Source: Chthoniobacterales bacterium (lineage in GTDB: Bacteria > Verrucomicrobiota > Verrucomicrobiae > Chthoniobacterales > UBA10450). Taken from it: a stretch of DNA of 6,149 nucleotides. The notes under the pieces were generated by a model that made no database searches, was not told where the DNA came from, and was given only the letters and a program-made list of their open reading frames with translations. This document shows positions 1 to 6,149 of this stretch, piece by piece. Each line of letters begins with the position of its first letter. Within the stretch, counting starts at the first letter, position 1. The stretch spans positions 1 through 6,149 of the forward strand of contig QHBL01000356.1 of assembly GCA_003244125.1 (NCBI GenBank), written 5' to 3'. The translations under genes and the position numbers were made by a program.

Positions 1-1
1 C

Positions 2-760
2 AACTGGGGATCCAAAGGCGTTGAGAATTTTATCTTCATCATCGGCTGTCAGCGTGGCAATGGCGGGCTGGACCGCCCGCGCATCGTTCGCTGCGTACTC
101 GATAGACCTGCTCCGCTCGCGAACATGCAGGTGACTACAGGTTTCGATATTTGGTCAGATGTGGGCGGCGCTCGCGTGACGAAAGACTGGGTGCGCGATG
201 CCGAGATCGCCTACTGCGTGGCCCATGATATCACGACGGGCAGCGGCCTTGGTCAGCCGCTCGCCTTCCACATGATCACGCCCGGCGCCTGGAACGGTGG
301 CAGTATTCACGATAACATTGCTTGGAACCTATATGGCGGCGGTGTCGATCCTTACAAGGACAACACCTTCATCTACCAGGATAGCTTCGGCGGGAACAAT
401 GTCGCTCTGTTTCGCAACTTCGGAATCAACATTTGCCAGGGCATCTACATCGGCGTGAACGACGCGAGTCTCACGTTCGACCACTGGCGGATCAGCCGCA
501 ATCAGCTGGCGATCAACAATACCGGCAACCGCCTCGGGATTACGCAAAGTTCTGGCGCGAGATTTTCCCGCTGCGAAATCACTCACAATTATATCAGCGC
601 GCCCGGCGGCCACCCGATGTTCCTCAGCAGCGGAACCCGTTACAGGATCAGCAGGAACACACTTGAGGGGGAGATTGTGACGGGCAGCGCGAGCATCGCC
701 AACTGGCGAAACAACCGGCACCCGAACGGCCTAATCCTTTCCAGCCCGGCAGAGGATTAA
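2..760 (+). CDS. Right-handed parallel beta-helix protein, C-terminal part (5' end outside window)
   Basis: The frame is open from the left edge to a TAA at 758-760, giving 252 visible residues, so the true start lies upstream. The ATG at 125 is internal: the 41 codons before it read as the same kind of protein. The sequence has short irregular repeats typical of right-handed beta-helix (pectate-lyase-like) folds, with strands ending in Asn turns: GGSIHDNIAWN, WRISRNQLAINN, SRCEITHNYIS and YRISRNTLEG, spaced about 20-40 residues apart. Such folds include polysaccharide lyases, hydrolases, C5-epimerases and phage-type depolymerases. No catalytic set can be assigned from this part, and a signal peptide, if present, would be off-window. 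By context it may modify or cleave the polysaccharide made by the downstream genes. It is separated from the next gene by 156 bases, so it may be the end of its own transcription unit. The fold class is fairly secure; the activity is unknown. Confidence 0.8.
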   Translation, partial: NWGSKGVENFIFIIGCQRGNGGLDRPRIVRCVLDRPAPLANMQVTTGFDIWSDVGGARVTKDWVRDAEIAYCVAHDITTGSGLGQPLAFHMITPGAWNGGSIHDNIAWNLYGGGVDPYKDNTFIYQDSFGGNNVALFRNFGINICQGIYIGVNDASLTFDHWRISRNQLAINNTGNRLGITQSSGARFSRCEITHNYISAPGGHPMFLSSGTRYRISRNTLEGEIVTGSASIANWRNNRHPNGLILSSPAED

Positions 761-865
761 GCCATCCCCACACAAGTGCTGATTAGGTGACTCGACGGGA
801 ATGCGCGAGTGTTTAGGAACTGAAGGGCGCACGACCAAAAGGTTGACTAAACAGCAGCGCAATTC

Positions 866-881
866 GCCTGTTGAAACAGGC
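866..881. repeat. Perfect 6-bp inverted repeat (hairpin) between the beta-helix and methyltransferase genes
   Basis: GCCTGT at 866-871 and ACAGGC at 876-881 are exact inverted complements around a TGAA loop. A run of four T lies at 890-893, eight bases after the stem. This could be a weak terminator for the beta-helix gene, a leader hairpin ahead of the methyltransferase operon, or a binding site for a dimeric regulator. The T run is short and displaced, so a canonical intrinsic terminator is doubtful. The rest of the gap (761-916) shows no RNA gene and no convincing promoter pair. Confidence 0.35.
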
Positions 882-916
882 AGCGGCGGTTTTCGCGCCT
901 CGACACCACTTTGCAA

Positions 917-1726
917 ATGATGGCATCCGAATCGCTTCAACAGGTACCGTTGAGTCTCGCTCTCTTCGACCATATTCCTAGTCAGACAACCACGAATGAC
1001 AAACTGGCGCTTCTCGCGTTACACCGCGCAATCCGTCGGCGCACGCGCAACAATTTTATCTATTTGGAAATCGGCTCACATCTAGGCGGATCTCTCCAAG
1101 CGCTGCATGTTGATCCAGCCTGCCGCAAAATCATTTCGATAGATCCTCGTCCCCGGCTCTTCAAAGACGAACGCGGCCTGGATTTAAAGTACGATGAAAA
1201 CAGTACCGAACGTATGTTGGCACTACTGCGCCCGATACCTGGTGCGGATGTGGGCAAGATCGAGACCATCGAGCGTGATACTGATGCCATTGATGCTGAC
1301 GCCTTCCACCTGCGACCACACTACTGCTTTATCGATGGTGAGCACACTGATGCTGCTGCGCTGCGCGATGCGAGATTTTGCCTTAGGGCAGCGGAGCAAG
1401 ATGCTTGCATCGCTTTTCACGATGCGAATATTGTCTACAACGCGATCAGCGCGTTTCTTATTGAGTTAACGGAGTTGCAACGTCAGTTTCGGGCCTATGT
1501 GCTGCCTGACGCTGTTTTCGTAGTCGAGTTAGGTAGTTGCTACTTGAGCGAAGAAGAACCGCTGAAATCGTTAAAGGCTCAGCATTATCAGGCGTATCTC
1601 TTCGCCTTGGAAAGCAACGACTGGTACCGCGCCGTGTTGAATAAGCCATTGTTTCGCAAACTTCGTCGCGCGCGTTTCGTCCGACGCCTGTTCATCGTGC
1701 CGGGCCGCGAAACACAAGGCGTATAA
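917..1726 (+). CDS. Class I SAM-dependent methyltransferase (Methyltransf_24-like)
   Basis: The protein has 269 residues from the ATG at 917; a second ATG follows at 920 and a TTG lies at 911. An in-frame stop at 872 limits the start to this short region, and no Shine-Dalgarno sequence favours one choice. The Rossmann core is visible: motif I YLEIGSHLGGSL (residues 49-60) binds SAM, and IISIDPRP (72-79) supplies the acidic residue expected to contact the SAM ribose. FIDGEHTDAAALRDARFCL (138-156) and IAFHDAN (165-171) are the paired features usual in Methyltransf_24 proteins of polysaccharide clusters. The C-terminal 30 residues are very basic (KLRRARFVRRLF), which could favour association with the inner membrane. 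Its position 11 bases before a flippase gene suggests O-methylation of a sugar or precursor of this polysaccharide. The substrate cannot be read from sequence, and some relatives have other roles. Confidence 0.88.
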   Translation: MMASESLQQVPLSLALFDHIPSQTTTNDKLALLALHRAIRRRTRNNFIYLEIGSHLGGSLQALHVDPACRKIISIDPRPRLFKDERGLDLKYDENSTERMLALLRPIPGADVGKIETIERDTDAIDADAFHLRPHYCFIDGEHTDAAALRDARFCLRAAEQDACIAFHDANIVYNAISAFLIELTELQRQFRAYVLPDAVFVVELGSCYLSEEEPLKSLKAQHYQAYLFALESNDWYRAVLNKPLFRKLRRARFVRRLFIVPGRETQGV

Positions 1727-1737
1727 GCCCCAGCCGT

Positions 1738-3171
1738 ATGCCCTCTGCCTCTTTGAAGCAACCGCTACCCGAGCGTAGAACGGTGCGTGCTTTCATGGCA
1801 GACAGCCTATCCCGGATCACCGGCACGGCCATGTTTTACGGATTGCTGGGAACGGCCGTTCGCGTTGGGTCCAATATTCTGCTGTTGCCGCTGGCTCTGA
1901 CGCACCTCTCTTCCGCGGAAATGGCTGCATGGTGGCTTTTTCTTTCGTTGGGTGCCAATTCCAATCTGGCCGATTTCGGCTTCGGTCCCGTGATCACCCG
2001 GGTTTATAGTTATCTTTGGGCCGGCGCGGATGACTTTGAGGCGGAGGGGCTGCGCCCTGGCTCAACCAGCGGCCTTCCGAATCTGCCGCGCATCGGTCAA
2101 CTTCACGCCACGGTCGCACGTTTGTACACCTTGCTCTCCGGCCTTGTCGCTTTGGCACTCGCCTTCGCCGGCACCTGGTTCCTCTTACGGATCATGCAGC
2201 TGATCGCAGATGAGCGCTCCGCCTGGCTGGCATGGACAATTTTTGCCGCCATGACCATCTTTAACCTTAAGACCAGCTACTGGGGATTGGCCGTGCAGGG
2301 AATTAACAAGGTCCGCGAAGTGCAATTTGCGAACCTGCTGGGCGGCCTCTTCTATCTGGTTACAGGAGGATTATTGCTTCTGGCCGGCGCGAAGTTACTG
2401 GCTCTTGCTGCCGCCGTCGCCGCCCGCGCTTTTGTTTTTCGGCTGGTGTGTATTTTTGTTTTTCGTCAGGCCACAGATAGGCAAATACTTAAGCAAGCAC
2501 GCGCTGATCGGTCAATGTTAGCTCGGTTGTGGCCGAATGCCTGGAAGCTCGGCATTATGTCGCTTGGCGCCTATTGCATTACGCAGGGTCTCATTCTCAT
2601 CGCGAGCCGGTTTTTGCCTGTGGAAACAGTTGCCTCTCTCGGGCTGACTCAACAGCTGGGGATATTTGCCACGAGCATTGCGGCGCTTTGGCTTCAGGTG
2701 AAGTGGCCCGAAATCACTATTCTGCGAACACAAAATAGACTGACCGAAATGAGTGTCCTCTTCGCACACCGACTCCTCCTTACCGTTGCCACGTTTGCAG
2801 TCATAGCGGGCGCCATAATTCTACTGGGTAACCAGTTACTTGCCTGGAAGGCTACTCACACGCGACTTCTGCCGCTCCTTCCCTTAATCTATTACCTGGC
2901 ATACCTCGCCTTTCAGATGACTTACGGCACATTTGCGGTACTCACCATGACGCAAAATGTTATTCCATTCTATCGCGTCGCCATTTTTACGGGAGTCGCG
3001 ACAGTTATCGTGAGCATTTTTATGACCGCCCGATGGCAGCTCTGGGGCCTTCTCCTCGCCCCTCTCATTTGCGAGGCATATAATGCCTGGTTTGTCATTC
3101 GACTGGGGCTCGCAAGTCAGCCGCTCTCGCCGCGTGAATTCCTGCGCGCCGGTTTGGCTCGCCGGGCGTAA
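1738..3171 (+). CDS. Polysaccharide/oligosaccharide flippase, Wzx (MATE/MOP superfamily)-like inner-membrane protein
   Basis: This 477-residue protein is dominated by hydrophobic segments. I count about twelve: near residues 31-55, 62-85, 128-152, 162-185, 197-218, 219-243, 268-292, 300-322, 343-366, 376-403, 409-430 and 435-456. Length and helix count fit Wzx-type flippases, which move undecaprenyl-linked oligosaccharides from the cytoplasmic to the periplasmic face. The N-terminal part (RVGSNILLLPLALTHLSSAE, residues 42-61, then AAWWLFLSL) resembles the opening helices of that family. A polar stretch of about 35 residues (91-127) lies between helices 2 and 3. The chosen ATG is 11 bases after the methyltransferase stop; Met20 (position 1795), just before the first helix, is a possible alternative start. 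Neither has a Shine-Dalgarno motif. The stop overlaps the next start by one base (TAATG), implying coupled translation. Function is assigned by topology and context; the transported glycan is unknown. Confidence 0.88.
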   Translation: MPSASLKQPLPERRTVRAFMADSLSRITGTAMFYGLLGTAVRVGSNILLLPLALTHLSSAEMAAWWLFLSLGANSNLADFGFGPVITRVYSYLWAGADDFEAEGLRPGSTSGLPNLPRIGQLHATVARLYTLLSGLVALALAFAGTWFLLRIMQLIADERSAWLAWTIFAAMTIFNLKTSYWGLAVQGINKVREVQFANLLGGLFYLVTGGLLLLAGAKLLALAAAVAARAFVFRLVCIFVFRQATDRQILKQARADRSMLARLWPNAWKLGIMSLGAYCITQGLILIASRFLPVETVASLGLTQQLGIFATSIAALWLQVKWPEITILRTQNRLTEMSVLFAHRLLLTVATFAVIAGAIILLGNQLLAWKATHTRLLPLLPLIYYLAYLAFQMTYGTFAVLTMTQNVIPFYRVAIFTGVATVIVSIFMTARWQLWGLLLAPLICEAYNAWFVIRLGLASQPLSPREFLRAGLARRA

Positions 3172-4208
3172 TGGCTCTCAATCGGTTCAGTGATTTGCCA
3201 CCATCGACGCCTCACCCGGTCGCCGCAGATACAATCACTATTGCTGTTACAGTATTCAACCGCCGGGAGTTTATTCTCCAAGCGATTGCGAGCGCTTTGC
3301 GCCAGACCCTTCCAGTGCGTGTCCTGGTGGTCGAGGACTGCAGTCCGGATGCTGACCTAGAGACAATGGTGCGTCGTGAATTCGGCGACCGCATCCAGTA
3401 CCACCGCAACACGGAGCGCCGAGGTCTCTTCGGTAACTGGAATGCCTGCCTGGAACTATGCACTACTCCCTGGCTTTCGATACTGCACGACGATGACTAT
3501 CTTGCGCCGGACTTTATCGAAGCCATGCAGGAGCTCGCACACCCATTGCCGAATCTTGGAATCTATTTTAGCTCAGTGGTCGAAGTCTCCGAAGCTGGTG
3601 AGCCTGTACTTCCCGCATCACCGGCGATACACGAGCGCTTCCGCAGGATTGACCCTCGCTCACTCGCGTTCAAAAATGACGTGCTTTTTCCTGGCCAACT
3701 CCTCAGAGTAAAGTATGCCCGCAGTGTGGGCGGTTTTCGTCAGAATTCGCAGTTCTGCGGGGATTGGGAAATGTGGTTCAAGCTGGCGTATCATTACGGC
3801 GCCGCCCAGACGAGCCGCCAGCTCGCCTTCAGCCGATCCCATCGTGGGCTGGAGCGGGGCACGAACAAAGTCGTCGTTCGTGGCCGCAAGCACGCCCTCG
3901 ACTTCGTTCAAGTGAAACGGAACCTAGCGCAGTTGCGTCAAACCGAATCGGGCGCTCGGTTTGATCGGAGGCAGTTGTTGAAGAATTCGCCCTTACCCGC
4001 TGGCTTGCTGATCCGAAATGCCCAGTACATGTCATCTCGCCTGCTGGATTATAACCGTAAGCTACTGTTACTTTCCACTGCGCCCCATTGGAGATATAGA
4101 ATCTTCCAAGCTTTCGCCCGTCTTTGCGGTCCACACTTCATGCGGGTCGTCTCGAAGCTCCTCACCACGCCAACAAAACAGACGCACATAGAGCAAGACT
4201 ACGCATGA
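3171..4208 (+). CDS. Family 2 glycosyltransferase (GT-A fold)
   Basis: This 345-residue protein starts at the ATG in the TAATG junction with the flippase, the only plausible Met before the fold. After about 20 polar residues comes the GT2 opening: TITIAVTVFNRREFILQAIA (21-40), then VLVVEDCSPD (51-60), whose acidic residues contact the nucleotide. LSILHDDDYLAPDFI (102-116) carries the DDD form of the DXD metal-binding motif at 107-109. GDWEMW (197-202) fits the acceptor-side acidic position where the catalytic base of inverting GT2 enzymes lies. The enzyme should transfer a sugar from a nucleotide donor to a lipid-linked glycan at the cytoplasmic face. Donor and linkage cannot be predicted. 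The C-terminal half (after about 240) is basic with some hydrophobic patches but no clear membrane helix, suggesting peripheral membrane binding. Its TGA overlaps the next ATG by four bases (ATGA), so the two glycosyltransferases are probably made together. Confidence 0.93.
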   Translation: MALNRFSDLPPSTPHPVAADTITIAVTVFNRREFILQAIASALRQTLPVRVLVVEDCSPDADLETMVRREFGDRIQYHRNTERRGLFGNWNACLELCTTPWLSILHDDDYLAPDFIEAMQELAHPLPNLGIYFSSVVEVSEAGEPVLPASPAIHERFRRIDPRSLAFKNDVLFPGQLLRVKYARSVGGFRQNSQFCGDWEMWFKLAYHYGAAQTSRQLAFSRSHRGLERGTNKVVVRGRKHALDFVQVKRNLAQLRQTESGARFDRRQLLKNSPLPAGLLIRNAQYMSSRLLDYNRKLLLLSTAPHWRYRIFQAFARLCGPHFMRVVSKLLTTPTKQTHIEQDYA

Positions 4209-5368
4209 AAGTAGCAATGCTACTCACCGATAACCGGGAGGAGTTTCATCGCTACGACAAGCCTGAGCCCTTCTTCGGCCCAGCACCCACTGCTCTGCTC
4301 GAAGGCTTCGCTCAGGTTCCCGAGCTGGAGCTGCACGTCATTTCGTGTGCGAAGAAAATGATGAGGGCGCCCGATAAGATTGCGGACAATATTTGGTACC
4401 ATTTACTTTTAGTTCCACAATGGGGCTGGCTGAGGTCGCTTTACTTCGGCTGTGTCTCTGCTGTTGGGAGTAAATTGCGACAGATAGAGCCTGACATTGT
4501 TCACGGCCAAGGGACCGAGCGCTATTGCGGGCTGGCTGCTTGTTTCTCCGCTTTTCCAAGCGTGCTCACGATCCACGGCAACATGCGAGCAATCGCTCGT
4601 CTCAACCATGCCAGACCGCTCTCATACCAATGGCTTGCAGCTCGGTTGGAAGGCTTCGTCGTTCCACGAGTCGAAGGTGTCATCTGCATCTCTAGTCACA
4701 CCCGTGAGCAGGTCCGCTCGACTGCGCGGGAAACGTGGTTAATTCCGAATGCCGTCACGAAGATGTTCTTTCATCAGCACCGGCGTCGCGACGTTCAATT
4801 ACCTACCCTTCTGTGTGTGGGCACAATTTGTGAGCTGAAGAACCAGAACGCATTGATCAGTGCACTCAATCCTTTGGCTTCAAAGACGGAATTTCAGCTT
4901 CTCTTTGTTGGAGAAGGAGCATCGACGGATCCCTACTACAAGAGATTTCACGAACTCGTGAAGGAACGTTCCTGGTGCAAACATCTCGGGTTTCTGAACG
5001 AGACTGAAATCAAAGAGCTTCTAGGCGAGGCCACGGCGCTGGTTCTCCCATCGTTGGAAGATAACTGCCCAATGGTAATCCTGGAGGCAGCAGTTAGTCA
5101 CGTGCCCATACTCGCATCGAGGGTAGGAGGCATACCCGATCTCATTGAGCACGAAGGCACCGGTCTCTTGTTCGATCCGCGCGATCCCGGCAGTATAGCC
5201 TCAGCGGCGCAGCGTTATCTCGCCAATCCTGAGTTCGCCGAAAAGATGGCGAGCAATGCCTGGCAGCGGGCGCATGTGAAGTTCGATCCCTCGAATGTCG
5301 CCACACAACATCTCGAAGTCTACCGCTCGCTCATCACGACCAGCTACCCAGTGGTTTCGCTTTTCTGA
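4205..5368 (+). CDS. Family 4-type glycosyltransferase (GT-B fold, glycosyl transferases group 1)
   Basis: I start this gene at the ATG at 4205, giving 387 residues, because it overlaps the upstream stop as ATGA and begins directly with the first strand (MKVAMLLTDN). The frame is also open upstream to an ATG at 4124, but those 27 extra residues lie inside the previous gene and look unlike a glycosyltransferase N-terminus. The N-domain shows IEPDIVHGQGTE (94-105) and VLTIHGNM (120-127). The C-domain begins near LLCVGTICELKNQN (202-215), followed by LLFVGEG (232-238), HLGFLNETEIKELL (260-273) and LPSLEDNCPMVILEA (281-295), then the loop ILASRVGGIPDLIEHEGTGL (302-321). The usual EX7E motif of this retaining family reads D286-x7-E294, with Glu285 just before it. 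It likely adds a sugar to the lipid-linked repeat unit; donor unknown. Its last 25 bases overlap the convergent SDR gene. Confidence 0.92.
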   Translation: MKVAMLLTDNREEFHRYDKPEPFFGPAPTALLEGFAQVPELELHVISCAKKMMRAPDKIADNIWYHLLLVPQWGWLRSLYFGCVSAVGSKLRQIEPDIVHGQGTERYCGLAACFSAFPSVLTIHGNMRAIARLNHARPLSYQWLAARLEGFVVPRVEGVICISSHTREQVRSTARETWLIPNAVTKMFFHQHRRRDVQLPTLLCVGTICELKNQNALISALNPLASKTEFQLLFVGEGASTDPYYKRFHELVKERSWCKHLGFLNETEIKELLGEATALVLPSLEDNCPMVILEAAVSHVPILASRVGGIPDLIEHEGTGLLFDPRDPGSIASAAQRYLANPEFAEKMASNAWQRAHVKFDPSNVATQHLEVYRSLITTSYPVVSLF

Positions 5369-6149
5369 TAGGTGTCCCATAACTTCTTCAACCCATCCTT
5401 CCAGCTTACCTTTGGCTCAGTTTTTAGCACCGTTCTCAGTTTACCAATATTCGCCCTGGAATGTTTGATTTCGCCCTCCCGCTCCGGCGCAAAAACGGGA
5501 ACCAACTTACTCCCGGCGAGCTGGGCTAGAAATTGCCACAACTGAAGAACAGTGATGCTCGAGCCGCTTCCCACATTGAAGGCGTCTCCCGCAAGCCGAT
5601 TCGGCGCCTGCATTGCCGCAATGTTCGACTCCACGATGTCTGACACTTCGATGAAGTCGCGGGTTTGCTGGCCATCTCCGAAGATAGTTGGGCGAACACT
5701 GCCTCGCAGAGACTGGCAAAAGATGCTGATTACACCTGAGTAGGAGTTCGTCGGATCCTGGCGAGGACCGAACACGTTGAAGTAACGCAACGACACGGTA
5801 TCGATTTTGTGAAAGCGCGAGAACAGCCGGCAATATTCTTCGCTCGTCAGTTTACTGAGACCATAGAAGTTTAGCGGACCGACATGTGCATTTTCACGAT
5901 GAGGTTGACCTCCGCTGTCTGAATACACAGCGGCTGAGCTACTATAGATCAGCCGTCTTACTCCTGCGCGCGCTGCTTCGTCGAGCACGACCAAAGTGGC
6001 CACTTCTCCCGCCTGCTGGTTCTTACGCGGATGCTTGATTGACAAGGGCACCGAAGGGATACTGGCGAGATGAAAAACGCCTTCCACGTCGCGCACCGCC
6101 TGTCGAAGTTTTCCAACATCGGCCGCGTCTGCCTGCAGCCATTCAAAGT
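5344..6149 (-). CDS. NAD-dependent epimerase/dehydratase (extended SDR, UDP-sugar 4-epimerase-like), N-terminus outside window
   Basis: The frame is open from the right edge to a TAG at 5344-5346, giving 267 visible residues. An internal GTG at 6096 is not the start, since 17 further codons upstream continue the fold. The missing N-terminus, probably 50-60 residues, would hold the glycine-rich NAD-binding loop. Visible numbering: GVFHLAS (22-28) is the strand after the cofactor site, YSSSAAVY (68-75) gives the catalytic Ser/Thr region, and FYGLSK (94-99) is the YxxxK catalytic pair. Next come LRYFNVFGPRQDP (120-132), IFGDGQQTRDFIEVSDIV (155-172) and FNVGSG (188-193), all hallmarks of extended SDRs acting on nucleotide sugars. 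The closest classes by pattern are UDP-glucose and UDP-N-acetylglucosamine 4-epimerases, but dehydratases and decarboxylases share many of these motifs. It probably supplies a sugar nucleotide for the cluster. It lies opposite to its neighbours, so it belongs to a separate transcript. Confidence 0.9.
   Translation of the reverse strand, partial: FEWLQADAADVGKLRQAVRDVEGVFHLASIPSVPLSIKHPRKNQQAGEVATLVVLDEAARAGVRRLIYSSSAAVYSDSGGQPHRENAHVGPLNFYGLSKLTSEEYCRLFSRFHKIDTVSLRYFNVFGPRQDPTNSYSGVISIFCQSLRGSVRPTIFGDGQQTRDFIEVSDIVESNIAAMQAPNRLAGDAFNVGSGSSITVLQLWQFLAQLAGSKLVPVFAPEREGEIKHSRANIGKLRTVLKTEPKVSWKDGLKKLWDTYQKSETTG

Noticed and set aside
329..721. A 130-residue open frame on the - strand inside the beta-helix gene
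   Set aside because: It lies wholly opposite a frame with clear fold repeats, has low-complexity Ala/Val/Arg/Asp composition and no recognisable motif; best explained as an antisense shadow of codon bias.
843..871. TTGACT at 843-848 as a -35 promoter box
   Set aside because: The region 17 bases downstream (GCCTGT) does not resemble a -10 box, so no promoter can be supported.
2430..2465. Direct repeat TTTTGTTTTTCG at 2430-2441 and 2454-2465
   Set aside because: It encodes two FVFR segments eight residues apart in a flippase helix region; 12 bases of T-rich coding sequence is most simply explained by hydrophobic Phe/Val codons, not a mobile or regulatory repeat.
4124..4204. Upstream ATG at 4124 as the start of the GT4 gene
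   Set aside because: It would overlap the GT2 gene by 85 bases and add 27 basic residues unlike a GT-B N-terminus; the ATGA junction at 4205 is far more plausible.
6094..6096. GTG (complement of 6094-6096) as the start of the SDR gene
   Set aside because: The frame stays open to the window edge with SDR-like sequence before it, and starting here would delete the NAD-binding loop.
1..6149. tRNA, rRNA, CRISPR array, insertion sequence, toxin-antitoxin or defence genes
   Set aside because: No spaced repeats, transposase motifs, terminal inverted repeats or cloverleaf-like sequence seen; coding sequence accounts for nearly all of the window.

Overview
The window is a piece of a bacterial extracellular or surface polysaccharide (EPS/O-antigen type) gene cluster. 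Base composition is moderately GC-rich by eye. None of the four gene starts on the + strand has a clear Shine-Dalgarno sequence. The style of the flippase, the Methyltransf_24-like protein and the beta-helix protein recalls free-living Gram-negative bacteria such as Verrucomicrobiota or Acidobacteriota. That taxonomic guess is impression only; nothing here fixes the phylum.

Layout on the + strand: (1) positions 2-760, the 3' part of a right-handed beta-helix protein whose start lies left of the window; (2) a 156-base gap with a small perfect hairpin; (3) 917-1726, a Methyltransf_24-type SAM-dependent methyltransferase; (4) 1738-3171, a 12-helix Wzx/MATE-like polysaccharide flippase; (5) 3171-4208, a family 2 (GT-A) glycosyltransferase; (6) 4205-5368, a family 4 (GT-B) glycosyltransferase. 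Genes 3 to 6 are packed with an 11-base gap, a 1-base TAATG overlap and a 4-base ATGA overlap, so they look like one translationally coupled operon. On the - strand, (7) positions 5344-6149 hold most of a UDP-sugar-epimerase-like extended SDR whose N-terminus lies right of the window. It converges on gene 6, and the two coding ends overlap by 25 bases.

Inferred joint role: the SDR prepares a nucleotide sugar. The two glycosyltransferases add sugars to a lipid-linked oligosaccharide at the cytoplasmic face, the methyltransferase may decorate it, and the flippase moves it across the inner membrane. The beta-helix protein may act on the finished glycan outside the cytoplasm. No polymerase (Wzy), chain-length regulator, export pore or initiating phosphoglycosyl transferase is in the window.

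I see no RNA gene, CRISPR array, insertion sequence or clearly new system. The points of most interest are the convergent gene overlap, the long polar loop in the flippase, the beta-helix protein beside the assembly genes, and the absence of Shine-Dalgarno sites.
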